From Polyangium spumosum (GTDB lineage: Bacteria > Myxococcota_A > Polyangia > Polyangiales > Polyangiaceae): a DNA stretch of 64,000 nucleotides. Below are positions 15,334-25,359 of the stretch, one piece after another. Position 1 is the first letter of the stretch, and every line of letters starts with the position of its first letter. The DNA lies in assembly GCF_009649845.1 (NCBI RefSeq), contig NZ_WJIE01000002.1, positions 806,001 to 870,000 of the forward strand. Reading direction: 5' to 3'. A program made the translations under genes and the position numbers. The notes under the pieces were generated by a model. That model did no database searches. It was given only the letters and a program-made list of their open reading frames with translations, and had not been told where the DNA came from.

Positions 15334-18300
15334 ATGAACGACCTGCCGCAGTACGAACTGGGACCCATCCTGCACGAGGGACCGGAGATCCTCGTGCGCC
15401 GCGCGCGCCGGCTGTCGGACGGCGCCTCCGTCACCCTGAAGATGCCCCGGTCCGAGGCGCCGGACGTCCGGCAGATCGCCCGGATCCGGCACGAATGGCT
15501 GATCACGCGGGACCTCGACGTGCCCGGCGTGGCGCGGGTCCTCGGCCTCGAGAAGGCCGGCGCCTCGGTGGCGCTCGTGCTCGAGCATTTCGAGGGACGG
15601 CCGCTCGCCGATTGGCTCGAGGAAGGGCGCCCGGACCTGCGCGCCACCCTGCGCATCGGCATCACGCTCGCAGACACGCTCTCCGCCGTGCACGGCCGCG
15701 GGCTCATCCACAAGGACGTGAAGCCGCAAAACATCCTCGTGGATCCCGCGACGCTGGCCGTGGCGCTCACGGATTTCGGCATCGCCGCCCGGATGTCGGA
15801 GGAGACGTCGAGCCAGCTCGGCGCCGATCGGCTGGAGGGGACCCTGCCGTACATGTCGCCCGAGCAGACGGGGCGGATGAACCGGGTCGTGGATGATCGG
15901 TCCGATCAGTATTCGCTCGGCGTGACCCTGTACGAGATGCTCACGGGCGAGCGCCCGTTCATGTCGACCGATCCCGCGGAGCTCGTCCACGCGCACCTCG
16001 CGCGCGCCCCCGTCCCGCCACACGAACGCTCGGCGGACGTGCCCGCCGCGGTGTCGGCGATCGTGATGAAGCTGCTCGCCAAGAACCCCGAGGATCGTTA
16101 CCAGGGGGCGCGAGGCCTGCGCGCCGATCTGGCCACGTGCCTCGCGCGCCTCGACGCAGGCGGCGAGATCGCGCCCTTCGAGCTCGGCCAGGACGACGTG
16201 ACGAGCGTGCTGCGCCTGCCGCAGAAGCTCTACGGGCGCGAGGCCGAGGCGGAGGCGCTGCTCGGGGCGTTCGAGCGGGCCTGCGGAGGCGCGCGGGTCC
16301 TGGTCGCGCTGTCGGGCTACGCGGGCATCGGCAAGAGCGCGCTCGTCAGCGAGGTGCGCCGCTCGATCGCGGCCCGCGGCGGGTATCTCGCGTCCGGGAA
16401 GTTCGATCAGCAGGGCCGCAACGCGCCCTACGCCGCGGTGATCCACGCGCTCCGCGGGATGTTCCGCTGGATCCTCGGCGAGCCCGACGCCGTCCTCGCG
16501 CGTTTTCGCGCGGCGATCGGCGACGCGCTGGGTGAACACGCGCGGGTCGTCTGCGACCTCGTCCCCGAGCTCGCGCGGATCCTCGGGCCGCAGCCGCCCT
16601 TGCCGCCGCTCGGGCCCGCCGAGGCGCAGAACCGCTTCCAGATGGCGCTCTCGGACTTCCTGCGCGCCCTCTGCCGCCTGGCCCGCCCGCTGGTCCTCTT
16701 CCTCGACGATCTGCAATGGGCCGACCCGGCGTCCCTCAAGCTGCTCGAGCTCGCCCTCGTGGATCCGGAGGCCGGGCACCTGCTCGTCCTCGGCGCCTAC
16801 CGCGACCACGAGGTGGACGCCGCGCACCCGCTCACGCTCTCGCTCGCCGGCCTGCGCAAGGCGGGCGTGCCGCTCGAGGAGGTCTCGCTCGGCCCGCTCG
16901 AGCCCGCGCACGTGGCGGCGTTCCTGGCCGACGCATTGGGCCGCCCCGCGGAGGAGGTCACGCCCCTCGCGACGCTATCGTTCGAGAAGACGCACGGCAA
17001 TCCATTTTACCTCGGCCAGTTCTTGAAGGGCCTCGTCGCGGAGGGCGTCGTCCGGTTCGATCCGGGCGCGGGCGCCTTCCGCTGGGACCTCGCGGAGGCG
17101 CGCGCCCGCGCCGCCACGGAGAACGTGATCGACCTGCTCTCGCGCAGGGTGCGCGGTTTGCCCGAGGCGACGCAGCACGTGCTTCGGCTCGCGGCGTGTA
17201 TCGGGCACACGTTCGACCTGTCCACGTTATCACTCGTCGCCCGGTCTTCGCCGCGGACGACGGCCGCCGCGCTCTGGGAGGCGCTGCGGGAGGGGTTCGT
17301 CCTGCCGCTCGACGCCGATTACAAATGGGCGGAGGACCTCGCGGGCGAGGACGCGGGGCCGAGCGCGGCGGAGGCGCCGTTCGAGGTGGGGTATCGGTTC
17401 CTGCACGATCGGGTGCAGCAGGCGGCGTACGCGTTGATCCCGGAGGCGGATCGGCCGCGGCTGCACCTCGACGTGGGCCGGCTGCTCCTCGGGCGATGCG
17501 ACGAGCGGGCGCGCGAGGACCGGCTCTTCGAGATCGTGGATCACCTCGACGAAGGCGCGGCGGGGATCGAGGATCCGGAGGAGCGCCGCGCCCTCGCGCG
17601 GTACAACCTCGCCGCGGGCAGGCGCGCGAAGGCGGGCGTCGCGTACGAGGCCGCGGCGCGGTATCTGCGCGCGGGCGTGGTGTTGCTCGGCGAGGCGGGC
17701 TTCGAGGACGATTACGAGCTCGCCTTTTCGCTCACGCGGGAGCACGCGGAGTGTGAATACCTGAGCGGGCGGCCCGAGGAGGCCGAGGCCACCTTCGAGC
17801 GGCTGCGCGCGCGCGCCCGGACGCGGATGGAGCGCGCGGGGATCTGCCTCTTGCTCGTGGATCTGCGCCATTCGAGCCTGCGCATCGTGGACTCTATCCA
17901 GGCGGGAAAGGAGGGCCTCGCGCTGCTCGGATTGAAGGTGCCCGAGACCCACGAGGAGCTCGCGGAGGCGATCGGCGCCGAGATGAAGGAGCTCGCGACG
18001 GCGCTTGCCTCCCGGCGGATCGAGGAGCTCGTGGACGCCCCGGTCTCGACCGATCCCGAGCTGGTGATGCGGCTCGAGCTGCTCGGGCACCTGGTCGCGC
18101 CGATGTGCGTGCACGACATGCGTTTGGTCCTGTGGCTCGCCCACGCCATGGTGAACGAAGGCCTGCGGCACGGGCACACGGACGTCTCGCCACACGCCTA
18201 CGCATTTCACGCCTTCGTCCTCTGCGCCGCCTTCCAGCGGTACGACGAGGCGCGCCAGTTCCTCGCGCTCGCGCCCGCGCTCGACGCGAAGATCGGCACG

Positions 18301-20358
18301 CCGGGCCGGCGTTGCAGGGCCCTGCACACGGTGGCCTGCACGTCCCATCACTTCGAAAGGGCCGAGGAGGTCCTCGCAGGCTTCGAACGAGCCCTGCGCG
18401 CGGGCCTCGTCGCCGGGGATATCGTCTTCGGCTGCTCGTGCGCCCTCGAAATCGTCGGGATCAAGCTCACCGGGATCGAGGAGCTCGCGGCGACGCGGGC
18501 CCGCGCCGAGAAAGAGCTCTCGTTCGCGCGGCGGGTGAAGGAGGGAATCGCGGTCGAGGGCCTGACGATCGCGCTCCAGGCCGTCGCGAACCTGGAGGGA
18601 CGTACCCGCGGCCGGTCGTCGCTGAGCGACGAGCAGTTCGACGAGGCCACCTGGCTCGCCCGCGCCGAGCGCGAGGGGCTGCATTTGATCGTGCCCTATT
18701 ACTTCGCGGCGAAGATGCTCGTCGGCTGCGTGCACGGGGATCCAGCCTGCGTGATCGACGCCGCGGACGTGATCGAGCCCCGCATGGGCCCCGCGGCGGC
18801 GCTGCCGGTCGCCTCCGAGATGCCCTTTCACCTGGGCCTCGCGCTGGCGAGCGCCCACGCATCGGCCCCGGTCGTCGAGAGGGAGAAGCTCGCCGCGCGC
18901 CTCGCCGCGTGCGCCGAGAAGCTCGACCACGCCGCGAGGCTCTGCGAGGCGACGTTCGGGCATCATCACGCGCTGCTCCGCGCCGAGGTCGCTCGGATCG
19001 AAGGCCGCTCCGGCGACGCGCGCGAGCTCTACGACGCAGCCGTCGCGGCGGCGCGCGCGCAGGGGAACATGAAGGTCGAGGCCCTCGCGAACGAGCGGGC
19101 CGCGCAGTTTTACCTCGGCCGCGGGCAGGAGGCGGTCGCGCGGGTGTACCTCGTCGCCGCGCAGCGGGCCTACACGCGGTGGGGCGCGAGCGCGAAGGTC
19201 GCCGACATGGCGCAGGCGCACGCGTCGCTGCTCGGCGCGCCGGAGGAGCATGGCCTCGGGGGCACGATACGCACGGTGACCACGACGGCGTCGACCTCGG
19301 CGGCGCAGATCGACCTCGGCGCGTTGCTCGAGGCGGCCCAGGCGCTCACGAGCCAGATCGAGCTCGACCGCGTGCTCGAGGGGGTGCTGCGCGTGGTCGT
19401 GGCGAGCACGGGCGCTCGGCGCGCGGTGCTGATGCTGAAGCGAGGCGGCGCGTTACGCGTCGCGGCGAAGAGGACGGTGGATCCCGATCGGGTCGAGGTC
19501 GGGCTCGACGCGCCCCTGCTCGAAGCCGGGGACGTGCCCGCCACCGTGGTGCAGCTCGTCGAGAGGACGGGCGAGCCGGTGGTGCTCGGCGACGCGGCGG
19601 CGGACGAGCGGTTCGGCCGAGACCCGTTCCTCGCGGCGCGGAGGCCCCGGAGCGTGCTTTGCCTCGGCATGAAACACAAGGCCGAGCTCGCCGGTGTCGT
19701 TTATCTGGAGAATGCCGCGGCGGCGCACGTATTCGGCGCGGCGCGGGTCGCGTTCGCCGAGTTCCTCTCGGCGCAGGCCGCCGTCGCCGTGGAGAATGCG
19801 CTGCTCGTCGAGGAGATCCGGCGACAGACCCAGGCGATCGGCGACGCCAACGAGCGCCTCGCGCAGGAGCTCGCGGAGCGCGAGCAGGCCCAGGTCGCGC
19901 TGCTCGACGCCCACGCGCGGCTCGAGGCCGAGCTCGTGGAGAGGAAGCTCTCGGAGCAGGCGCGCGCGGCGCTGGAGGAGGAGCTCATCCGCGTGCAGAC
20001 GCCGCTGATCCCCCTCACGGATCGGGTCATGGTGATGCCACTCGTGGGGATCGTCGACGAGCGCCGCGCCTCGCAGGTGCTCGAGATCGCGCTCGAGGGC
20101 GTCCACGCCACGCAGGCGGAAATGGTGATCCTCGATATCACCGGCGTGAAGATGGTCGACGCCTCGGTGACGGACGCGCTCCTCCGGGCGGCGCGGGCGC
20201 TCGGGCTGCTCGGCACGGAGGCCGTGCTCACGGGGATGCGGCCGGACGTGGCGCGGCGGATCGTGGAGACGGGCGGCGACCTCGGGGGGATCGTGACCCT
20301 CGCGACGCTGCAGCACGGCGTTCGTTATGCGCTCGGCAAGGCGCGCCGGCCCCGCTGA
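15334..20358 (+). CDS. Ser/Thr kinase - ATPase - GAF - STAS signalling protein
   Basis: 1674 residues. The kinase domain (about 5-265) keeps the ATP lysine in VTLKMP, the catalytic loop HKDVKPQN, DFG and a SPE-containing activation segment, although the glycine loop is weak. A STAND/AAA-type ATPase follows with Walker A GYAGIGKSA (about 327) and Walker B LVLFLDDLQWAD (about 452). Then comes a long helical TPR-like region (750-1300), a GAF domain (about 1325-1500), a coiled coil and a C-terminal STAS domain like that of RsbR proteins (about 1555-1670). Most relatives of this layout end in a histidine kinase; here STAS takes that place. It is probably a cytoplasmic stress or development sensor. 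It ends three bases before the convergent methyltransferase gene. Confidence 0.9.
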   Translation: MNDLPQYELGPILHEGPEILVRRARRLSDGASVTLKMPRSEAPDVRQIARIRHEWLITRDLDVPGVARVLGLEKAGASVALVLEHFEGRPLADWLEEGRPDLRATLRIGITLADTLSAVHGRGLIHKDVKPQNILVDPATLAVALTDFGIAARMSEETSSQLGADRLEGTLPYMSPEQTGRMNRVVDDRSDQYSLGVTLYEMLTGERPFMSTDPAELVHAHLARAPVPPHERSADVPAAVSAIVMKLLAKNPEDRYQGARGLRADLATCLARLDAGGEIAPFELGQDDVTSVLRLPQKLYGREAEAEALLGAFERACGGARVLVALSGYAGIGKSALVSEVRRSIAARGGYLASGKFDQQGRNAPYAAVIHALRGMFRWILGEPDAVLARFRAAIGDALGEHARVVCDLVPELARILGPQPPLPPLGPAEAQNRFQMALSDFLRALCRLARPLVLFLDDLQWADPASLKLLELALVDPEAGHLLVLGAYRDHEVDAAHPLTLSLAGLRKAGVPLEEVSLGPLEPAHVAAFLADALGRPAEEVTPLATLSFEKTHGNPFYLGQFLKGLVAEGVVRFDPGAGAFRWDLAEARARAATENVIDLLSRRVRGLPEATQHVLRLAACIGHTFDLSTLSLVARSSPRTTAAALWEALREGFVLPLDADYKWAEDLAGEDAGPSAAEAPFEVGYRFLHDRVQQAAYALIPEADRPRLHLDVGRLLLGRCDERAREDRLFEIVDHLDEGAAGIEDPEERRALARYNLAAGRRAKAGVAYEAAARYLRAGVVLLGEAGFEDDYELAFSLTREHAECEYLSGRPEEAEATFERLRARARTRMERAGICLLLVDLRHSSLRIVDSIQAGKEGLALLGLKVPETHEELAEAIGAEMKELATALASRRIEELVDAPVSTDPELVMRLELLGHLVAPMCVHDMRLVLWLAHAMVNEGLRHGHTDVSPHAYAFHAFVLCAAFQRYDEARQFLALAPALDAKIGTPGRRCRALHTVACTSHHFERAEEVLAGFERALRAGLVAGDIVFGCSCALEIVGIKLTGIEELAATRARAEKELSFARRVKEGIAVEGLTIALQAVANLEGRTRGRSSLSDEQFDEATWLARAEREGLHLIVPYYFAAKMLVGCVHGDPACVIDAADVIEPRMGPAAALPVASEMPFHLGLALASAHASAPVVEREKLAARLAACAEKLDHAARLCEATFGHHHALLRAEVARIEGRSGDARELYDAAVAAARAQGNMKVEALANERAAQFYLGRGQEAVARVYLVAAQRAYTRWGASAKVADMAQAHASLLGAPEEHGLGGTIRTVTTTASTSAAQIDLGALLEAAQALTSQIELDRVLEGVLRVVVASTGARRAVLMLKRGGALRVAAKRTVDPDRVEVGLDAPLLEAGDVPATVVQLVERTGEPVVLGDAAADERFGRDPFLAARRPRSVLCLGMKHKAELAGVVYLENAAAAHVFGAARVAFAEFLSAQAAVAVENALLVEEIRRQTQAIGDANERLAQELAEREQAQVALLDAHARLEAELVERKLSEQARAALEEELIRVQTPLIPLTDRVMVMPLVGIVDERRASQVLEIALEGVHATQAEMVILDITGVKMVDASVTDALLRAARALGLLGTEAVLTGMRPDVARRIVETGGDLGGIVTLATLQHGVRYALGKARRPR

Positions 20359-20361
20359 TCC

Positions 20362-21210
20362 TCAGCGCCGACGCGGCGCACGGGTTCGGGGCGGGCTCGC
20401 GGGGGGCGTTGCCTGCACGGGAGCCACGCTCTGTTTCAGCAAGTTGTCTCGGACAACCTCGGCGAGGAGGATACTCGCCGCGATCGACACGTTCAGCGAC
20501 CCGACCGTCCCTGGCCCCGCCGCCGGGATCACCACGAGCGCGTCACATTGCGCCTTGGCTCGCTCCGACAAGCCCTCGCGCTCGTGCCCCATCACCAGCA
20601 CGACGGGGCGCTGGAACGAGAAACCAAACGCGTTCGCCGCCGCGTCACTCTCGGCGCCGACGATCGAGATGCCGCGGGCCCGCAGCCGCGCGAGGGTGTC
20701 GGGCAGGTCCGTCGTGCGGGCGAAGGCGAGCTCTTCGGCGCCCCCCTCGGCCACGCGGACGGCGTCGGGCGGCAGGCCCGGGTGCGGGGCCGGCGCGCCG
20801 AGCAGCGCGGCGTCGAGGCCAAAAAACGCCGCGCTCCGCACGATCGCGCCGATGTTGTAGGGGTTGCGCACCCGCTCGAGCGCAATACTCGCGCCGCGGG
20901 TCCGGACCAGCATGTCCGCGAGCTCGTTCGTCCCGAGCCACGCCCGCCGCTTCGTGTGGAGGCAGAGCCCCTCGTGGTTCTTCGAGTGGGCGATCCGCTC
21001 GAGCTCGTCGTCCCGGACCTCCAGGCAAGGCATCCGGCGCGCCGCGGCCCAGCGGGCGAGCGCCTCGATCTCGCGGCGCGCCTCGCGCCCGTACGAGATG
21101 CGGAGGATGTCGTCCGGGCGGCGCGCAAAGACGGCGAGGCCGGCGCGCAGGCCGTAGACGATCTCGGGGGCCTGGGCGTCCGGGGCCGGCGGCAGAGGCT
21201 TGTGCTTCAT
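20362..21210 (-). CDS. SpoU/TrmH-family RNA 2'-O-methyltransferase
   Basis: 282 residues from ATG 21210 (an in-frame extension to 21264 is less likely). The three SPOUT motifs are present: NPYNIGAIVRSAAFFG, LVMGHEREGLS and the knot motif IPAAGPGTVGSLNVSIA. Together they bind SAM through a trefoil knot. The N-terminal 100 residues form a substrate-binding domain as in RlmB-type enzymes. The C-terminus has a basic Pro/Arg tail (PPRTRAPRRR) that could contact RNA. The target, rRNA or tRNA, is not certain from sequence. A monocistronic unit. Confidence 0.88.
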   Translation of the reverse strand: MKHKPLPPAPDAQAPEIVYGLRAGLAVFARRPDDILRISYGREARREIEALARWAAARRMPCLEVRDDELERIAHSKNHEGLCLHTKRRAWLGTNELADMLVRTRGASIALERVRNPYNIGAIVRSAAFFGLDAALLGAPAPHPGLPPDAVRVAEGGAEELAFARTTDLPDTLARLRARGISIVGAESDAAANAFGFSFQRPVVLVMGHEREGLSERAKAQCDALVVIPAAGPGTVGSLNVSIAASILLAEVVRDNLLKQSVAPVQATPPASPPRTRAPRRR

Positions 21211-21346
21211 GAACGGGGGCAAACACCTATCACACGACGCGCTCGCGCGGGAAGCCCGGGCCATTCGACGCGCGGAGGCTCACACGCGAATCGGTGGTCA
21301 TACCAGCATTGTGCGCGCCCTGCGGGGCTGGTATCGTGCGTGTCCC

Positions 21347-21784
21347 TTGCATCCTTTTGATACGCCGACGCCGAGCTGGGAAGTGGGCAGGACCTCGGTC
21401 CGCCTGGAGCGCCCCGACCTCGTCCACCTCGTCATACACGGGCCCAACAAGGCCGAATACATCGCGGAGGTGCAGAAGCTCCTCTTCGAGATTGGCGACC
21501 TGTCGGGCCCCTACGATCTGCTCGTCGGGCTGGGCGAGCTCGGATCGTTCGAGGTGACCGCGCGTCGGGCCTGGACACGCGCGGAGCGGCCGTATCCATT
21601 TCGGCGCGCGTTCGTTTATCAGGCGAGCTTCGCGATCCGCACGCTCGTGCTCACGACACACCGCGCCGGGCGGTTCATCGCCCCCGCGGCCTTCCGCTGG
21701 GACGTGGACTTCTTCCCGACCGAGGCCGCGGCGCGCGCTCGGCTCGAGTCCCTGCACGGCAGCGTGGTACGCCCTACCGCATGA
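21347..21784 (+). CDS. hypothetical protein, first copy of a tandem paralogous pair
   Basis: About 145 residues from TTG 21347, chosen because it aligns with the ATG of the paralogue at 21833 (both begin just before TPTPSWE). An in-frame GTG at 21311 is an alternative. Both copies share the order TPTPSWEVGR, RPDLV, GPYDLL, RAWTRAERPYPFR, HRAGRFIAPAAF and a C-terminal PTEAAARARLESL helix. The size and alternating strands resemble a STAS/SpoIIAA-like or roadblock-like fold, but I cannot name the family. Confidence 0.65.
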   Translation: MHPFDTPTPSWEVGRTSVRLERPDLVHLVIHGPNKAEYIAEVQKLLFEIGDLSGPYDLLVGLGELGSFEVTARRAWTRAERPYPFRRAFVYQASFAIRTLVLTTHRAGRFIAPAAFRWDVDFFPTEAAARARLESLHGSVVRPTA

Positions 21785-21832
21785 TCGTCGAACCTGTTGT
21801 GCGCATCGCACGTTCCTGGTAACGTTGCCGAC

Positions 21833-22258
21833 ATGGATCCGTTGGATGCGCCGACGCCGAGCTGGGAGATAGGCCGTCATCTGGTCCGGTGGGAGCGGCC
21901 GGACCTCGTGTTCCTCACCCTCCGTGGTCCCACGTCCGCGGCCGAAGCCATGCGGATCCGCGCCATCTACGCCGAGATCGGGGAGCGCGTCGGCCCCTAT
22001 CACGTGGTGTTCGACGCGAGCGAGCTCGTATTCATCGAGGCCGGGTCGCGCGCGGCGTGGACGCGAGCGGACAAACCTTATCCGTTCCGCAGCGTGCTCG
22101 TCTTCGGCGCGAACTTCTCGACGCGCGCGGTGATCATGACCGTGTACCGCGCCGGCCGGCTCGTCGCGCCGTCGCTCTTCGAGTTCCACTTCGAGTTCGT
22201 GTCCACGGAGGTGGAGGCGCGCGCCCGTATCGACGAGTTCCGCAGCAGGGCAGGGTGA
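21833..22258 (+). CDS. hypothetical protein, second copy of the tandem pair
   Basis: 141 residues from ATG 21833, 48 bases after its paralogue and similar along the whole length (TPTPSWEIGR, ERPDLVFLTLRGP, RAAWTRADKPYPFRS, YRAGRLVAPSLF, STEVEARARI). The two were produced by duplication and have since diverged clearly. No catalytic motif or signal peptide is seen. Its stop lies one base from the convergent lipoprotein stop. Confidence 0.7.
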   Translation: MDPLDAPTPSWEIGRHLVRWERPDLVFLTLRGPTSAAEAMRIRAIYAEIGERVGPYHVVFDASELVFIEAGSRAAWTRADKPYPFRSVLVFGANFSTRAVIMTVYRAGRLVAPSLFEFHFEFVSTEVEARARIDEFRSRAG

Positions 22259-22259
22259 A

Positions 22260-22715
22260 TCACCCGGCGGAGGGCGTGAACGAGAGCATCTCGACGACGA
22301 CGCGGCCCGGGGCGCGGAGGTCCATCGCGGTGACGGGCTGCTTCTGGCTCACGAGGTCGCTGATCTGGCGCGCGACGGGGTCGGCCTCGAGGGCGCGGTC
22401 CGAGAAGACGACGAAGATCTTCACCGTGCCCTCGCGCGGCGGGATACGAAAGACATTGCCCAGGACGGGCTCGCCGGCCGGGCAATCGGGCGAGAGTTTG
22501 TCCTCGAGCGTCGTGAGGTGACGAATCGGGCCGCCCTCGGCGATCGTGAAGACGAGGCAATACGGCGGCTGCCCCGCGGCCGGGACGAGCTCGATCTGGG
22601 CCGGGCCTTTCTGGACGAGGGTCACGCGCTGCGACGAAGTCGCGGGCGGCGGCGCGGGCTTCTCGCATCCGGCGAGGACGAGCAGCGAGGCCAGGGCGAG
22701 GATGGATCCCCTCAT
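22260..22715 (-). CDS. lipoprotein of unknown function
   Basis: 151 residues from ATG 22715, which places a standard lipobox (LLVLAGC, Cys about residue 17) at the N-terminus; a more upstream start would bury it. The mature protein has a Pro-rich linker (EKPAPPPATSS) and a compact domain of about 110 residues with two Cys (PPYC, SPDC) and a hydrophobic core (TVKIFVVFSD). No known family recognised. It is convergent with the tandem-pair gene and downstream of, on the same strand as, the formaldehyde dehydrogenase gene, 39 bases away, so co-transcription is possible. Confidence 0.7.
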   Translation of the reverse strand: MRGSILALASLLVLAGCEKPAPPPATSSQRVTLVQKGPAQIELVPAAGQPPYCLVFTIAEGGPIRHLTTLEDKLSPDCPAGEPVLGNVFRIPPREGTVKIFVVFSDRALEADPVARQISDLVSQKQPVTAMDLRAPGRVVVEMLSFTPSAG

Positions 22716-22754
22716 GCGGGTGGGTGTACCCCGCCCGGCCCACCTTTGCAAAGC

Positions 22755-23864
<1,110 letters not shown>

Positions 23865-23997
23865 GGTCTCGTCCTCCGGCCTCGAACAACGCGGGCCTTC
23901 CCGGCGCCCGCGGGCACATCGTAGCCACGGGGCCGATCACCGCCGCAAGAAAAATTGTCGTGGCCAACCTCGCTCACGCGCGCGCGTCGAGCGCGGC

Positions 23998-24429
23998 TCA
24001 ATCCCGCGGCGGCGGGCCCGGAGGAGGCGGGAAAGGGCCATGGCCGTGACCATGCGGCCTTCGCTTGCGTTTCTCGGCGTACTCCTGGAACCGCGCGCGT
24101 TGCGAGGCGTCGAGGACCTCGACGATCCGCTCGTCGGTGCGCTTGCGCAGCGCCTCGAGCTCCTCGCGGCAGGGCTTCATCGCGCCCTCGAAGTCGCCGT
24201 CGCTCTCGCGGAAGATCGCCTCGACCCGCGTGACCTGGTCGGCCGTGAGGTCGAGGTGCCGGCGCATGGACTCGACTCGCAGGTGCGTGCGCACCTCGCC
24301 CGGCGGGCCGCCGAAACGAGCGCGCATGTCCTGCAGCATGTACGCGCGCATCGCGCCCGCGCCGGCGACGCCGCCGAACACGAACACGCCCACGAGCACG
24401 AGGGCCGGCAAGAGGCGGCGGGACTTCAT
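23998..24429 (-). CDS. periplasmic metal-sensor-like protein (CnrX/Spy type)
   Basis: 143 residues. An N-terminal membrane anchor (about 8-27, LVLVGVFVFGGVAGAGA) is followed by a helical hairpin domain with LTADQVTRVEAIF and LDASQRARFQEY, the repeated pattern of Spy/CpxP/CnrX proteins. The tail is His/Gly/Pro-rich (GHGHGPFPPPPGPPP) and could bind metal ions. It overlaps the anti-sigma gene by four bases (ATGA), and the ECF sigma gene is directly upstream. This matches systems in which a periplasmic sensor controls an anti-sigma factor. The inducing signal, metal or envelope stress, is inference. Confidence 0.8.
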   Translation of the reverse strand: MKSRRLLPALVLVGVFVFGGVAGAGAMRAYMLQDMRARFGGPPGEVRTHLRVESMRRHLDLTADQVTRVEAIFRESDGDFEGAMKPCREELEALRKRTDERIVEVLDASQRARFQEYAEKRKRRPHGHGHGPFPPPPGPPPRD

Positions 24430-24812
24430 TCGTACACCTCGACGGCGGCGACGGCCTCGAGGACCGTGGAGTCGTACCGGTTCTCCGCCGTCTGCGAGAG
24501 CCAGAGCGCGAGCGCCGCCGCAGCCGCCGCGCTGACGAGCGCGAGCCGCCCGAAGCGCACGACGCCCGAGGACCAGGGCAGCTCGAACCGACGCGCGCCG
24601 CTCGTCTCGCCGATCGCGGCCATCACGGACGCGGCGAAGTCATCACTCGGGGCGAGGTCCGAGGTCTCCTGCGTGAGCCGCGCGAGGCGATCGTCGGGAG
24701 CTTCGATCACGCGGAGCAGGGCATCGGTGAGCTCGTCCGTCGGGCGGAGGTCGTCCGTCTCGCGGGCGAGCGCTTCGAGGTTCGAGAGCGGATCACGGTC
24801 ATGCTCGGCCAT
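24426..24812 (-). CDS. anti-sigma-factor-like single-pass membrane protein
   Basis: 128 residues. The cytoplasmic N-terminus of about 75 residues contains two similar copies of a 30-residue unit (ETDDLRPTDELTDALLRVI and ETSDLAPSDDFAASVMAAI). One transmembrane helix follows (about 90-106, LALVSAAAAAALALWL) and then a short periplasmic end. The zinc anti-sigma HxxxCxxC motif is absent. GGGGGAGG lies seven bases before ATG 24812. The gene overlaps the end of the sigma-factor gene by 14 bases and the next gene by four. Position and layout make it the likely membrane anti-sigma factor. Confidence 0.75.
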   Translation of the reverse strand: MAEHDRDPLSNLEALARETDDLRPTDELTDALLRVIEAPDDRLARLTQETSDLAPSDDFAASVMAAIGETSGARRFELPWSSGVVRFGRLALVSAAAAAALALWLSQTAENRYDSTVLEAVAAVEVYE

Positions 24813-25347
24813 CGGACACCTCCCCCGCTTCGGTCTTCGTGCGCAGCGCGGCGCGCGCTCGGACGAGGCGCTGCTCGAGCGCCCCCTCGGTGCATCCGAG
24901 GGCCTCGGCGGCCTCCTTCGCCGAGAGCCCCTCCACGGTCACGAGCACGAGGGCCGCGCGGTCCTGGGGCTGAAGGGATTTCAGCATGGCGTCGAGCTCC
25001 GTCAACGCGACCCGCGCCTCGGCGCGCACGAGGCCGTCGAAGCGCGGCTCACGTGTGTCCTCGGCGGGGCGCTCCTTGCGCTTGCGCAGGAGGTCGACGC
25101 AAGCGTTCGTGACGATCCGGTAGAGCCAGGTCTCGATCTTGGCGCGGCCGTCGTAGCGCCCGTCCGACAGGGCGCGGAAGGCGCTCGCGTACGCGTCCTG
25201 GAGCGCGTCCTCCGCGTCGGCGAGGTTGCCGCAGAGGCGCGCCGCGAGCCGGTAGAGCGGCACGCGCGTGTGGTCGACGATCGGCCGGAAGGCGGCCACG
25301 TCCCCCCCTGCCACGCGCCCCGCGACGAGCCTCAGATCGACGGACAT
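24799..25347 (-). CDS. ECF-type RNA polymerase sigma factor
   Basis: 182 residues. Region 2 is visible as NLADAEDALQDAYASAFRAL plus WLYRIVTNACVDLLRKRK. Region 4 is the helix-turn-helix EGLSAKEAAEALGCTEGALEQ followed by RLVRARAAL. A short linker (about 95-115) joins them; there is no C-terminal extension. The gene lies 12 bases downstream of a secreted Spy-like lipoprotein gene and overlaps the anti-sigma gene, so the four genes are one operon. It probably activates its own operon in response to an envelope or metal signal. Confidence 0.92.
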   Translation of the reverse strand: MSVDLRLVAGRVAGGDVAAFRPIVDHTRVPLYRLAARLCGNLADAEDALQDAYASAFRALSDGRYDGRAKIETWLYRIVTNACVDLLRKRKERPAEDTREPRFDGLVRAEARVALTELDAMLKSLQPQDRAALVLVTVEGLSAKEAAEALGCTEGALEQRLVRARAALRTKTEAGEVSDGRA

Positions 25348-25359
25348 GCGGGCCGGACT

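Noticed and set aside
18105-21212. Plus-strand open frame of 1035 codons
   Set aside because: It is a frame-shifted shadow of the STAS-kinase gene and then of the methyltransferase gene, with an Arg-rich composition and no fold.
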